64,000 nt of DNA. Origin: Lentzea californiensis (GTDB lineage: Bacteria; Actinomycetota; Actinomycetes; Mycobacteriales; Pseudonocardiaceae). The stretch covers positions 106,936-170,935 of the forward strand of contig NZ_JANBBE010000016.1 of assembly GCF_024648825.1 (NCBI RefSeq), in the 5' to 3' direction. A program made the position numbers and the translations under genes. Shown here one piece after another: positions 34,820 through 42,142 of this stretch (position 1 is the first letter of the stretch; each line of letters starts with the position of its first letter). The notes below the pieces were generated by a model. That model worked only from the letters and a program-made list of their open reading frames with translations. It did not search any database and was not told the DNA's origin.

Positions 34820-36013
34820 ATGAACGCCACCACCGACACCACGCCCGAGGCGCTGCGCGCCGCAATGGTCGACCGCATCAAGAAGGCCGGCCACGCCCGA
34901 ACCCCCGCGGTGGAACAGGTGCTTCGCACCATTCCCCGCCACCGCTTCGTCCCGGAGGCGACCACAGAGGACGCGTACGCCAACGTCGCAGTGATCACCA
35001 AACGCGATAACGACGGCACTCCACTCAGCTGCGCCTCTGTCCCCACCGTGGTCGCCATGCAACTCGATCAGCTCGATGTTCAGCCCGGCCACAACGTTCT
35101 CGAGATCGGCGCCGGAACTGGCTACAACGCCGCTCTCCTAGCCGAGCAAGCCGGCCCGACCGGTCACGTCACGACTGTCGACATCGATCCCGAGGTCACC
35201 TCGGGGGCACGACGAGCGCTTGACGAGAACGGCTTTCGACAGGTGGAGGTGATCACCAGGGATGGATCGCTTGGTGCACCCGAGAACGCCCCGTACGATC
35301 GGATCGTCGTAACTGTCGGCGCGTTCGACATCCCGGCCGCCTGGCGTGACCAGCTCAAGCCCGGCGGTCGGCTCATCGTGCCGCTGCGCTGGCGGGGCCA
35401 GACCCGTAGCGTCGCCTTCGTCCGCGACGGCGACGTGTTGGTCTCGGATTCGGTGCGGTTGTGCGGCTTTGTGCCCATGATCGGTCAGGACAACGAAGTG
35501 TTCGGCAACGTCGATGCCGCAGGGCACGTCACCCTGTACTGGGACTCCGATCAGGACACAACCCTCGTCGACCTTTACGGCGTGCTCAGCCAGCCAAAGA
35601 CGCCAGTCTGGTCGGGTGTCACCGTTGAGGGAGAAGAGCCATTCGACGGCATCTGGCTGCGCATGACGGGAACGGAGCCGGGCACCTGCCGAATTGCCGC
35701 CGATGCCACCGCGGTCGCTGAGCACCTCTGCAATCCAGCTATCCGTGATCGCAGCCCTGCTCTTGTCGAGGGCAGCTCGCTGGCTTACCTCACTTACCGC
35801 CGGGTTGATGGCGGCGCGGAGCTCGGCGCGATCGGCCACGGGCCAGCTGCTCAGCAGCTTGCGGAGCGGTTCTGCCACCAGATTCGCGCATGGGCCAACG
35901 CCCGCACCTTCGAGCCCGTCATCACGGCCTGCCCAGCAGATACATCTCGCGATCAGGTCGATGTGGATCGCGCCATCACGAAGCGATGGGCTGTGCTTAC
36001 CGTGTCGGTGTGA
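34820..36013 (+). CDS. Isoaspartate-type O-methyltransferase of the FxLD lanthipeptide system
   Basis: 397 aa. The N-terminal two thirds match protein L-isoaspartyl methyltransferase: RHRFVPEATTEDAYANVAV, SCASVPTVVAMQLDQL, and SAM motif VLEIGAGTGYNAALLA. A ~150-residue C-terminal extension is specific to lanthipeptide-associated forms. In characterised relatives (OlvS type) the enzyme methylates a core Asp, which closes to succinimide and opens to isoaspartate. Asp36-Gly37 of the precursor is the likely target. AAGGAAACG precedes ATG 34820. Confidence 0.85.
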   Translation: MNATTDTTPEALRAAMVDRIKKAGHARTPAVEQVLRTIPRHRFVPEATTEDAYANVAVITKRDNDGTPLSCASVPTVVAMQLDQLDVQPGHNVLEIGAGTGYNAALLAEQAGPTGHVTTVDIDPEVTSGARRALDENGFRQVEVITRDGSLGAPENAPYDRIVVTVGAFDIPAAWRDQLKPGGRLIVPLRWRGQTRSVAFVRDGDVLVSDSVRLCGFVPMIGQDNEVFGNVDAAGHVTLYWDSDQDTTLVDLYGVLSQPKTPVWSGVTVEGEEPFDGIWLRMTGTEPGTCRIAADATAVAEHLCNPAIRDRSPALVEGSSLAYLTYRRVDGGAELGAIGHGPAAQQLAERFCHQIRAWANARTFEPVITACPADTSRDQVDVDRAITKRWAVLTVSV

Positions 36014-36391
36014 CCCCATCGACGCCTGCGTGCTGAAGCTGCAGATCTCTTGATGATCATCGGTAGCGGCTCCGCCGCTCAAGAAAGTTCATGAAAGCAG
36101 ATCGCCGCAGGCACGGTTCGTGCAGGTCAGCCTGTGTTCGTGGCCTGCCCATGTTGGGCGTCAACCCTCCACCGCCTATCGCCTTAGGTAGTCACTAAGT
36201 CACTCGTAGTGCTCAATGTGTTGAACACATGTTCGACACGCCGTGGGAGTGCACGGAATTGTCGGTGCTTGTGCTTATCGTGGTGTGCACGGTGCGGTGC
36301 GAGCTGATCACTCGAATGTGGACGACATGTCACACCAGGTGCAGGCCCGGCAGCTCCGAGAACTGTCGTGGCACGTAACTGAGGTGTGTAA
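36014..36391. other. Intergenic region between lanthipeptide and CBASS operons
   Basis: About 380 bp with no credible gene. It must hold the CBASS promoter. The only clear signal is the SOS-box match at 36221-36236; I find no convincing -35/-10 pair or strong terminator. Confidence 0.6.
36221..36236. promoter_or_regulatory. LexA/SOS-box candidate upstream of CBASS
   Basis: TTGAACACATGTTCGA matches TCGAAC-N4-GTTCGA at 11 of 12 defined positions and shares the same ACAT centre as the 8527 site. It lies 155 bp before the CD-NTase start. If functional, CBASS would be induced by DNA damage. Confidence 0.55.
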
Positions 36392-37357
36392 ATGGATCTG
36401 AACAAGGCGTTTGACGACTACCAGAAGACGGTAGACGCCGATCATGATCAGGTTGTCGTCGCTAGGGAGCGTCGAGACATCTTCAAGAAGGCGTTGAAGG
36501 GCGAATCAGACGTCGTCGACGTGTTCGGCTCCGGGTCGTTGCGGCGCAGTACGCAGCTCAAGCCGGTGCACGATGTTGATCTTGTTGTTGTGTTCGAAGG
36601 CGATGATCACCCTGAATGGGGCTCGCCCGGCTCATCTTCGGACGACGCGCTTGATCACGTGCGAGGGCGGGTCAATTCCCTGCTTGGAGCTACCAACGGG
36701 ACCGTCGACAAGCTCGTTCGTCTGGCAAAGCCACGCGACCGAGCGGTGAAGTGCTTCGTTGACCCGCCTGAGCAGGATGACGCGTTTACCGTGGACGTGA
36801 TGCCGGCTCTCAGGCAGGAAGACGGCACGCTTTCGCTCCCGAGCAAGCTGGATGAGGAGTGGAGCACAGCAGACCCTGAGTATCTGATCAATGAGGTGGA
36901 GGTGCTTCAGGGAAAGTGGTCCTACTTTCGCCCAATGGTGCGAGTGCTCAAGCAGTGGCGACACGGCGTACCGACCAAGGTCAAGTCGCTTGTGATTGAG
37001 GTACTTGCGTTGAAGTGCTTGCCGGTCGATCGCAACCGCCCGGAGGCACTCAAGGAGTTCTTCACAGCTGCGGCCGTCGAGGTTGGCTACGGCGTCGAAG
37101 ATCCTGCGGGGCACTGCGGTGCCATCCAGCCTGATTTGGATATCGAAGTGTTGCGCTCCGCGCTAGAGGAAGCTCGTGACATCGCCGAGCAGGCATGTGC
37201 CGCAGCTAGTGCGGGTGACACTGACGAGGCAGCTGATCTGTGGCGCAAGGTCCTCGGCGATGACTTTCCGGCTCCTGAAGTCAAGAGCAGCGTTGCCGCG
37301 GCAAGCGGACCTTACCTACTGGGTTTCCGGACTGTGAAGGACGCACCACAGGGTTGA
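36392..37357 (+). CDS. CBASS CD-NTase (cGAS/DncV-like nucleotidyltransferase)
   Basis: 321 aa. The nucleotidyltransferase core has GSGSLRRST (46-54), the metal-binding pair D61-V-D63 after it, and a third Asp in FTVDVMPAL: the GS-x11-DxD pattern of polymerase-beta-fold CD-NTases. The C-terminal part is helical. It would make a cyclic di- or trinucleotide on phage infection. First gene of a five-gene operon with E2, E1, JAMM and nuclease-SAVED genes, i.e. a type II CBASS. Clade and product cannot be read directly. Confidence 0.9.
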   Translation: MDLNKAFDDYQKTVDADHDQVVVARERRDIFKKALKGESDVVDVFGSGSLRRSTQLKPVHDVDLVVVFEGDDHPEWGSPGSSSDDALDHVRGRVNSLLGATNGTVDKLVRLAKPRDRAVKCFVDPPEQDDAFTVDVMPALRQEDGTLSLPSKLDEEWSTADPEYLINEVEVLQGKWSYFRPMVRVLKQWRHGVPTKVKSLVIEVLALKCLPVDRNRPEALKEFFTAAAVEVGYGVEDPAGHCGAIQPDLDIEVLRSALEEARDIAEQACAAASAGDTDEAADLWRKVLGDDFPAPEVKSSVAAASGPYLLGFRTVKDAPQG

Positions 37358-37359
37358 TC

Positions 37360-37902
37360 ATGAGCAAATCGGACAATCGCTCAACGGCGTGGTGGGAGTG
37401 CGAGCCGCGTCGGCTGGAACGTGACCGGCATGAGATCCAGGCGGCATGTCCGGAGCTGGTGTGGGATCCACTGGGGGCTGGAGGGTGGCGGGGGTTCCTA
37501 CCTCTGTGGCCGTTTGATCGACCCGAGCCACCACGCCTGCGTGACCTGATCGGTAACCAGGGCATGCTGATCCGGGTTCTATACGGGCAGGCATATCCGA
37601 TGGTTCCGCCTGCCATCTACCCGTTGGATCCGCGTCCAGAGTTGTTCGAGTACACGCAAACCCGGTTTCACGTCCTCGGAGATGGAAGCCTCTGTTTGTT
37701 CCAAGACAACTCGGTGTGGACTGGGCGTGAGTCCGTGGTGGAACTCTTGCAGAAGGCTGCCGGCTGGCGCGTCGAGTACGCCCTCGTGAAGAGCGGGGTT
37801 GCTGAGGCGATGACCATCAACGGCATCGTCAGTGATGACAGTCGGGACTGTTTGGTCGATCAGGCCGCCGAAGCAAACGATAACAAGGAGGAGCTAGCAT
37901 GA
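37360..37902 (+). CDS. CBASS E2-like conjugating enzyme (stand-alone N-terminal half of Cap2)
   Basis: 180 aa from ATG 37360; a TTG at 37354 would overlap the CD-NTase. E2 features are an AYPMVPPAIYPLD segment and RFHVLGDGSLCLFQ, with Cys112 as the predicted catalytic residue. In most type II CBASS the E2 and E1 are fused as Cap2; here they are separate but translationally coupled (ATGA). Together they should conjugate the CD-NTase C terminus to a target and so prime its activity. Confidence 0.85.
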   Translation: MSKSDNRSTAWWECEPRRLERDRHEIQAACPELVWDPLGAGGWRGFLPLWPFDRPEPPRLRDLIGNQGMLIRVLYGQAYPMVPPAIYPLDPRPELFEYTQTRFHVLGDGSLCLFQDNSVWTGRESVVELLQKAAGWRVEYALVKSGVAEAMTINGIVSDDSRDCLVDQAAEANDNKEELA

Positions 37903-39188
37903 GCGGCCGTCTGCTTGTGCTGGTTCCTGATGAAGTCGTACGCCGGATGTGCGCGGGCGGCAACTGGGGAAGGGTTACGTACCAGGCGTCAGACCCGGAT
38001 GGAGTCGGCGCTGTGATCGCTGTGTCCAACGGCAACGATCCCGTGATACCGACTCCGCTGTCTCCGGTCAACCACTTCCTTCGTAGCGGTGATCAGCGAG
38101 GTGGCCATCGCTGGTACCGCGTTGGCGCCGACCTTCACGCCTGTTGGTGGCGAATGCGACGTGTTGACGGCGCACTGCCTGTGGAGGCGTTTCAATCCGC
38201 AGTTCAAAGCGGATGGCAGAACCCGTCATCGACTGGCGCTTACGTGGCCGTGACCTACTCTCCGGAGGCGCCGACGACGTTTCCCGACGTTGGTGTCCCT
38301 GAGATTGCCGCCTGGTGGATCTCTGAGTCTGCCGTCACGGCTGTCGATGTCGAGGTTCAGGCCGCCGGATACGGCATCTCTCAGTTGTCAGCGCACTGGC
38401 CGGTCGAGAAACTCGCGGACATAACGGTAGTTCTTGTTGGTGTTGGCAGCATCGGAGGTGCTGCGGCTCACGCGCTCGCCAGCTACGGGGTCGGTCGGCT
38501 GGTGTTGCTGGATCCAGACCGCCTGCTCAGCCACAACGTGGTTCGCCATGTTGGTTCTTCGCGGCATGTGGGCAAGCTCAAAGTCGATGTCGTGAGGGAA
38601 CAGCTCATCGACGCTTGGCCTGACACACACGTCGAAGCGTTGCCCTTGAACGTCATCGTCGATGCTGATCAAGTTCGTCCTCTTTTGCAGAATGCTCGGT
38701 TGGTGCTTTGTGCTGCCGATGGTGTGGCTCCACGCCGCGTGGTCAGCCACCTTGCGCGCCGGGCCAAGGTAGATGCACTTATGGCGTGTGTGTTGCAGGA
38801 CGGTGTAACCGGAGAACTCATTCGACTACGTCCGTGGCCGGACCATGGTTGTCTCACCTGCCGACGAGAAGCGTTGGTCGAATCAGGCGCTATGGACCCC
38901 GAGCCGGCGCTAGACCTCGGATACGGCACTGGTACAACGCACCGACCTATGACCGCTGTCGGTGGCGACCTTCACCTTGTTGGACAACTCGCAGCCAAGG
39001 TGGCAGTGGCGACTCTTCTTGAGCGATGTGGCGCGTCCGGTCAGACTTTGCTCGGCGAGCATGCGCTAGTAGGCCTGCAGCCACAGTTCGGATGGGCTCC
39101 GCCATTCGACATTCATCGCAACACGGAGATCCGTTGGCTACCCCACACACCGCCCAGGGCTGGGTGCCCGACATGTGAGGCCGCATGA
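37899..39188 (+). CDS. CBASS E1/ThiF-like activating enzyme (stand-alone half of Cap2)
   Basis: 429 aa with GGAGGAG before ATG 37899. Residues 1 to ~165 are an N-terminal domain I cannot name. The adenylation domain starts at ~173: GVGSIGGAAAHALASYGVG, LLDPDRLLSHNVVRH, KLKVDVV. Cys residues in MACVLQDG and the CxxC pairs GCLTC and GCPTC (C-terminal) give a catalytic Cys candidate and a structural zinc. It should adenylate the CD-NTase C-terminal Gly; the encoded CD-NTase does end in Gly. Overlaps both neighbours by 4 nt. Confidence 0.87.
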   Translation: MSGRLLVLVPDEVVRRMCAGGNWGRVTYQASDPDGVGAVIAVSNGNDPVIPTPLSPVNHFLRSGDQRGGHRWYRVGADLHACWWRMRRVDGALPVEAFQSAVQSGWQNPSSTGAYVAVTYSPEAPTTFPDVGVPEIAAWWISESAVTAVDVEVQAAGYGISQLSAHWPVEKLADITVVLVGVGSIGGAAAHALASYGVGRLVLLDPDRLLSHNVVRHVGSSRHVGKLKVDVVREQLIDAWPDTHVEALPLNVIVDADQVRPLLQNARLVLCAADGVAPRRVVSHLARRAKVDALMACVLQDGVTGELIRLRPWPDHGCLTCRREALVESGAMDPEPALDLGYGTGTTHRPMTAVGGDLHLVGQLAAKVAVATLLERCGASGQTLLGEHALVGLQPQFGWAPPFDIHRNTEIRWLPHTPPRAGCPTCEAA

Positions 39189-39703
39189 AGGGTGAGAGTC
39201 TGTCGTTGCTTCGGACGATCATGCTTTCCCGAGACGCCGCAACAACAATCGTCAGGATCGCCCGAGACTACGACGATGGTCTGGAGGCAGGAGGGATACT
39301 CCTTGGGGAAGTGGGCAGCGGCATCGCGCGCGTACGCCACGCGGGTACTCCAGGGCCAGCGGCAGTTCGCGAGGCCCACTACTTTCTTCGCGACTTGGCG
39401 CATGCTCAAGATCTTGCCTTGGCGGCATACGAGCGCGATGGCAGCGTGTGGGTAGGTGAGTGGCACACCCATCCGCATTCGGACTCCACACCAAGCCAGC
39501 TTGACATCCAGACCTATCAGACTTTGCTCACAGACCCGGAGCTCCGATTCGACGTCGTACTAGCGATCATCTTGGGAAGGCCGGCCGCTGACTGCTTAAG
39601 TGGCTTCTCCATGATGGGCTGGGTCTGTACGCCGGTCGGTGTTCGGGCTGTTCCTATCGCCGTAGTCGACGAGCACGATCCTGTTGAAGGGGCGATGTTT
39701 TGA
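39185..39703 (+). CDS. cap3: CBASS JAMM isopeptidase Cap3
   Basis: 172 aa JAB/MPN protease with a complete zinc site: E42 in GGILLGE, then H94-T-H96-P and S104-x-x-D107. Cap3 removes the conjugated CD-NTase from its targets, balancing the E1/E2 reaction. ATGA overlap with the E1 gene. Confidence 0.9.
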   Translation: MKGESLSLLRTIMLSRDAATTIVRIARDYDDGLEAGGILLGEVGSGIARVRHAGTPGPAAVREAHYFLRDLAHAQDLALAAYERDGSVWVGEWHTHPHSDSTPSQLDIQTYQTLLTDPELRFDVVLAIILGRPAADCLSGFSMMGWVCTPVGVRAVPIAVVDEHDPVEGAMF

Positions 39704-41172
39704 CGCTGCCGTCTCCGTCAGCAGGCCCACCATCCCGCAGCGGCGTGCGTAGAAGTGGTGATCACTATCAGGACCTCGTGACGTGGTGTGCAGCACTTCG
39801 GGTCGTTCAGCCTCATGCCTCCTTCACCCAGCTGGAAATCGAGGTCAACGGGGCTGGCAACGTCGACGATGTCGTTCTGCGACGGCCTGAGCTCGGTGAT
39901 CATTTCACGCAGGTGAAGTGGGCGACGACTACGTCCCTCATGGTGGATGAAGGCTTCCTCACGTCCCGTCCTCGCAGGGGCAAGTCAGTTCTGGAGAAGC
40001 TGTTTGCCAGCTACAGAATTTTGCGAGACCCGAGTCGGCCGCCGAGACTTGAGCTGCTCACGAACAGAGTTCTTGACCCGCAGCACTCCTTGCTGGGCAA
40101 GATCGACGGGCGCACTGATCTTGTCGTGCCATTTGCGCGTCTCGCTTCTCATGAGAGCGCGGCTGGCGTGCAGTTGGCAGCGTGGGCTGACCACGTCGCA
40201 GCGAAAAGGGAAGAACTCCTTGAGATGCTCGATCACCTCGTGTTCCGCACAGGCTTCACTGTGGGAGGGGAGCGCGATCGAGCGCAAGTGCTTATGCTTG
40301 CGGCAGGGCTCCGTCACGACGAAGCTGCTCTTGAGACAGGAATCGCGGCGGCCGCTGGTTGGGTGCGCGCCGGTCGACGTGTTCTGACTGCAGATGAGAT
40401 CAGGCAGGAGATCGCCGCCTTGGCTCTTCAGCGAGGCCGGCGAAGCGCAATATTGCTGGTTCAAGCCATCGACCGAGACCCTCATCCTGAAGACGCAACG
40501 GAAGTCCTTGATTGGGTCGATTGCCACCGCGGCGTCAGCCCAATGAGTCGTGCGGAACCGATCTCGCAGATCCAATGGACTGATATGGCCAGCGAGCTCG
40601 AGAGGGCGGTTGGGCGACTTCGTGACGACGGTGTCCGCGATGTGCTCGTGCGTGGTGCCATGCGGCAAGCGACTTTTTTCCTTGTGGGTGCCAAACTTGC
40701 TCATGTTACCGGTCGCACAGTCAGCTACCTGCAACAACGAGACTTGTGGGCTAGTAACGCTCCCTTCGTGCCTGTACCGGCGTTGGACCTGAGAAGGACC
40801 GAGATCGGACCCGGACGCACGTTGGCCGTTGCGGTTGGGATCGCCGTAGATCCGATGCGCGCCGTAGTTGACTACATACGTGACCGATCGATCGATGCGG
40901 CAGGCTTGATCACCTTGACCCCCGCTGGCGGTGCGCACGATCAGGCGATTGGTAGTGCTGGCGAAGCTGTGGCTTATGCGCAGGCCATCCGCAACACCGT
41001 CCGGCTCGAGCTTGAGCAGCAGCCTGCCGATCGCATACACCTGTTCCTGGCAGGTCCTGGGGGACTGGCGCTTCTGCTGGGACATCGATGGAACCGGCTA
41101 GCCCCGACAACGGTCTACGAGCACCTCGGTCCAGGGCGTGGGTACACGCCTGCGTTCTACGTCGATGCTTAG
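39700..41172 (+). CDS. cap4: CBASS effector Cap4: DUF4297-like nuclease fused to SAVED
   Basis: 490 aa from TTG 39700, which overlaps the Cap3 stop; GAAGGGG lies 9 nt upstream. N-terminal PD-(D/E)XK-type nuclease: acidic E46/E48, D56-D57 and Q71-V-K73 (VDDVVL...FTQVKW). C-terminal ~180 residues are a SAVED domain (DPMRAVVDYIRDRSIDAAGLITL; IHLFLAGPGGLALLLGHRWN), which binds a CD-NTase product. Binding should trigger double-strand DNA degradation and abortive infection. Confidence 0.85.
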   Translation: MTLPSPSAGPPSRSGVRRSGDHYQDLVTWCAALRVVQPHASFTQLEIEVNGAGNVDDVVLRRPELGDHFTQVKWATTTSLMVDEGFLTSRPRRGKSVLEKLFASYRILRDPSRPPRLELLTNRVLDPQHSLLGKIDGRTDLVVPFARLASHESAAGVQLAAWADHVAAKREELLEMLDHLVFRTGFTVGGERDRAQVLMLAAGLRHDEAALETGIAAAAGWVRAGRRVLTADEIRQEIAALALQRGRRSAILLVQAIDRDPHPEDATEVLDWVDCHRGVSPMSRAEPISQIQWTDMASELERAVGRLRDDGVRDVLVRGAMRQATFFLVGAKLAHVTGRTVSYLQQRDLWASNAPFVPVPALDLRRTEIGPGRTLAVAVGIAVDPMRAVVDYIRDRSIDAAGLITLTPAGGAHDQAIGSAGEAVAYAQAIRNTVRLELEQQPADRIHLFLAGPGGLALLLGHRWNRLAPTTVYEHLGPGRGYTPAFYVDA

Positions 41173-41196
41173 AGTTCGCGATCACTGACCGTGTTG

Positions 41197-41952
41197 TCAC
41201 GACGGTTCGATGACCAATCGTGGATCGAACTGATGGCCGGACACCTCGCCCGGCACCCTGACTCCGTTGCGGAAGCGGGACGACACGCTTGCACAGCGTG
41301 CGCCAAGCCCGTTGGCGACGCGCATCATTGCCAAGCTCATCGCGACGGTGCCGGAGGTGACATCGACCAAGATGTGCGTGCCTTCGATCTTGAGTTCACG
41401 AGCGGCCGTCATCACGCTGGCCGCTTCGCGGATCACAACCGCAGGCTCGTATGCATCCGTGATGTGCACCGGCACAAAAGTAATGCCGTCAGCAGCGAAC
41501 TCGTTGGATAGTTGATCAACGACTTCTTTGTCGACGTCCGGTGATACGACACCCAGCACGGTCTGAGGACGAACCGAATGAACGAGAAACTCTACGACCT
41601 CCATCGCACGGGAACGTCGCGACACACGCTCGTACGGCAGGTGGCCGCCTCGGCGGAGGCTGATGGCGGCGATCAGCAGATCTGCACGGTCAAGTGCTCC
41701 GAGGGGAGCGCGAGCTCTGCGCGCGAGATCTCGGCGAGCACGCGTTGCCTGGATGGCGTAGACGGCGACACAGACGCCAACGACGACCGCGACTGCGCCA
41801 AAGCGCAGAAGTGCATCTCGTTCTGGCTTGGCTGCATCCCCGAACAGATCGACCGCTACATCGGGCAGCACCGGAGTCAGCAGGATCGCGACAAACACGC
41901 TCTGCAGGTGTCGGCTAGCCCCGACCAGCGTGTCTGACATGTGCCTGATCAT
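41197..41952 (-). CDS. Two-TM protein with a CARF-like C-terminal domain
   Basis: 251 aa from ATG 41952 (41940 is an alternative). Two N-terminal membrane helices (~15-35 and ~47-67) are followed by a basic linker. The cytosolic part has a Rossmann-like arrangement beginning TVLGVVSPDVDKEVVDQL and ending with VDVTSGTVAMSLAMM. That motif resembles the D-x-T-G-G-T-x-x-M signature of CARF domains, which bind cyclic oligonucleotides. It is convergent with cap4 (24 bp apart) and 190 bp downstream of the six-gene operon. Possibly a membrane effector; assignment is pattern-based. Confidence 0.6.
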   Translation of the reverse strand: MIRHMSDTLVGASRHLQSVFVAILLTPVLPDVAVDLFGDAAKPERDALLRFGAVAVVVGVCVAVYAIQATRARRDLARRARAPLGALDRADLLIAAISLRRGGHLPYERVSRRSRAMEVVEFLVHSVRPQTVLGVVSPDVDKEVVDQLSNEFAADGITFVPVHITDAYEPAVVIREAASVMTAARELKIEGTHILVDVTSGTVAMSLAMMRVANGLGARCASVSSRFRNGVRVPGEVSGHQFDPRLVIEPS

Positions 41953-42142
41953 CGGTTCTCATCGCTCTCTGTTCTGGGGCAGGCGCCTACCAAGGTGACC
42001 GCCGCACGGCGTTCATCCATGAACATCGTGGTCGCGAGCTCTGTGTGCTGGCCTTCATGTTGATCGTTGGTGCCGCAGGCCGTTGGCAGGCAATACGAAC
42101 AGAGGTAGCTCGCTCGGTCATGGTTGGCCCGTCAGAGCCTCC

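Noticed and set aside
37354..39703. Bil-type ubiquitin-like conjugation system (E1, E2, JAMM)
   Set aside because: No ubiquitin-like protein is encoded, and the operon begins with a CD-NTase and ends with a nuclease-SAVED effector, which defines CBASS.
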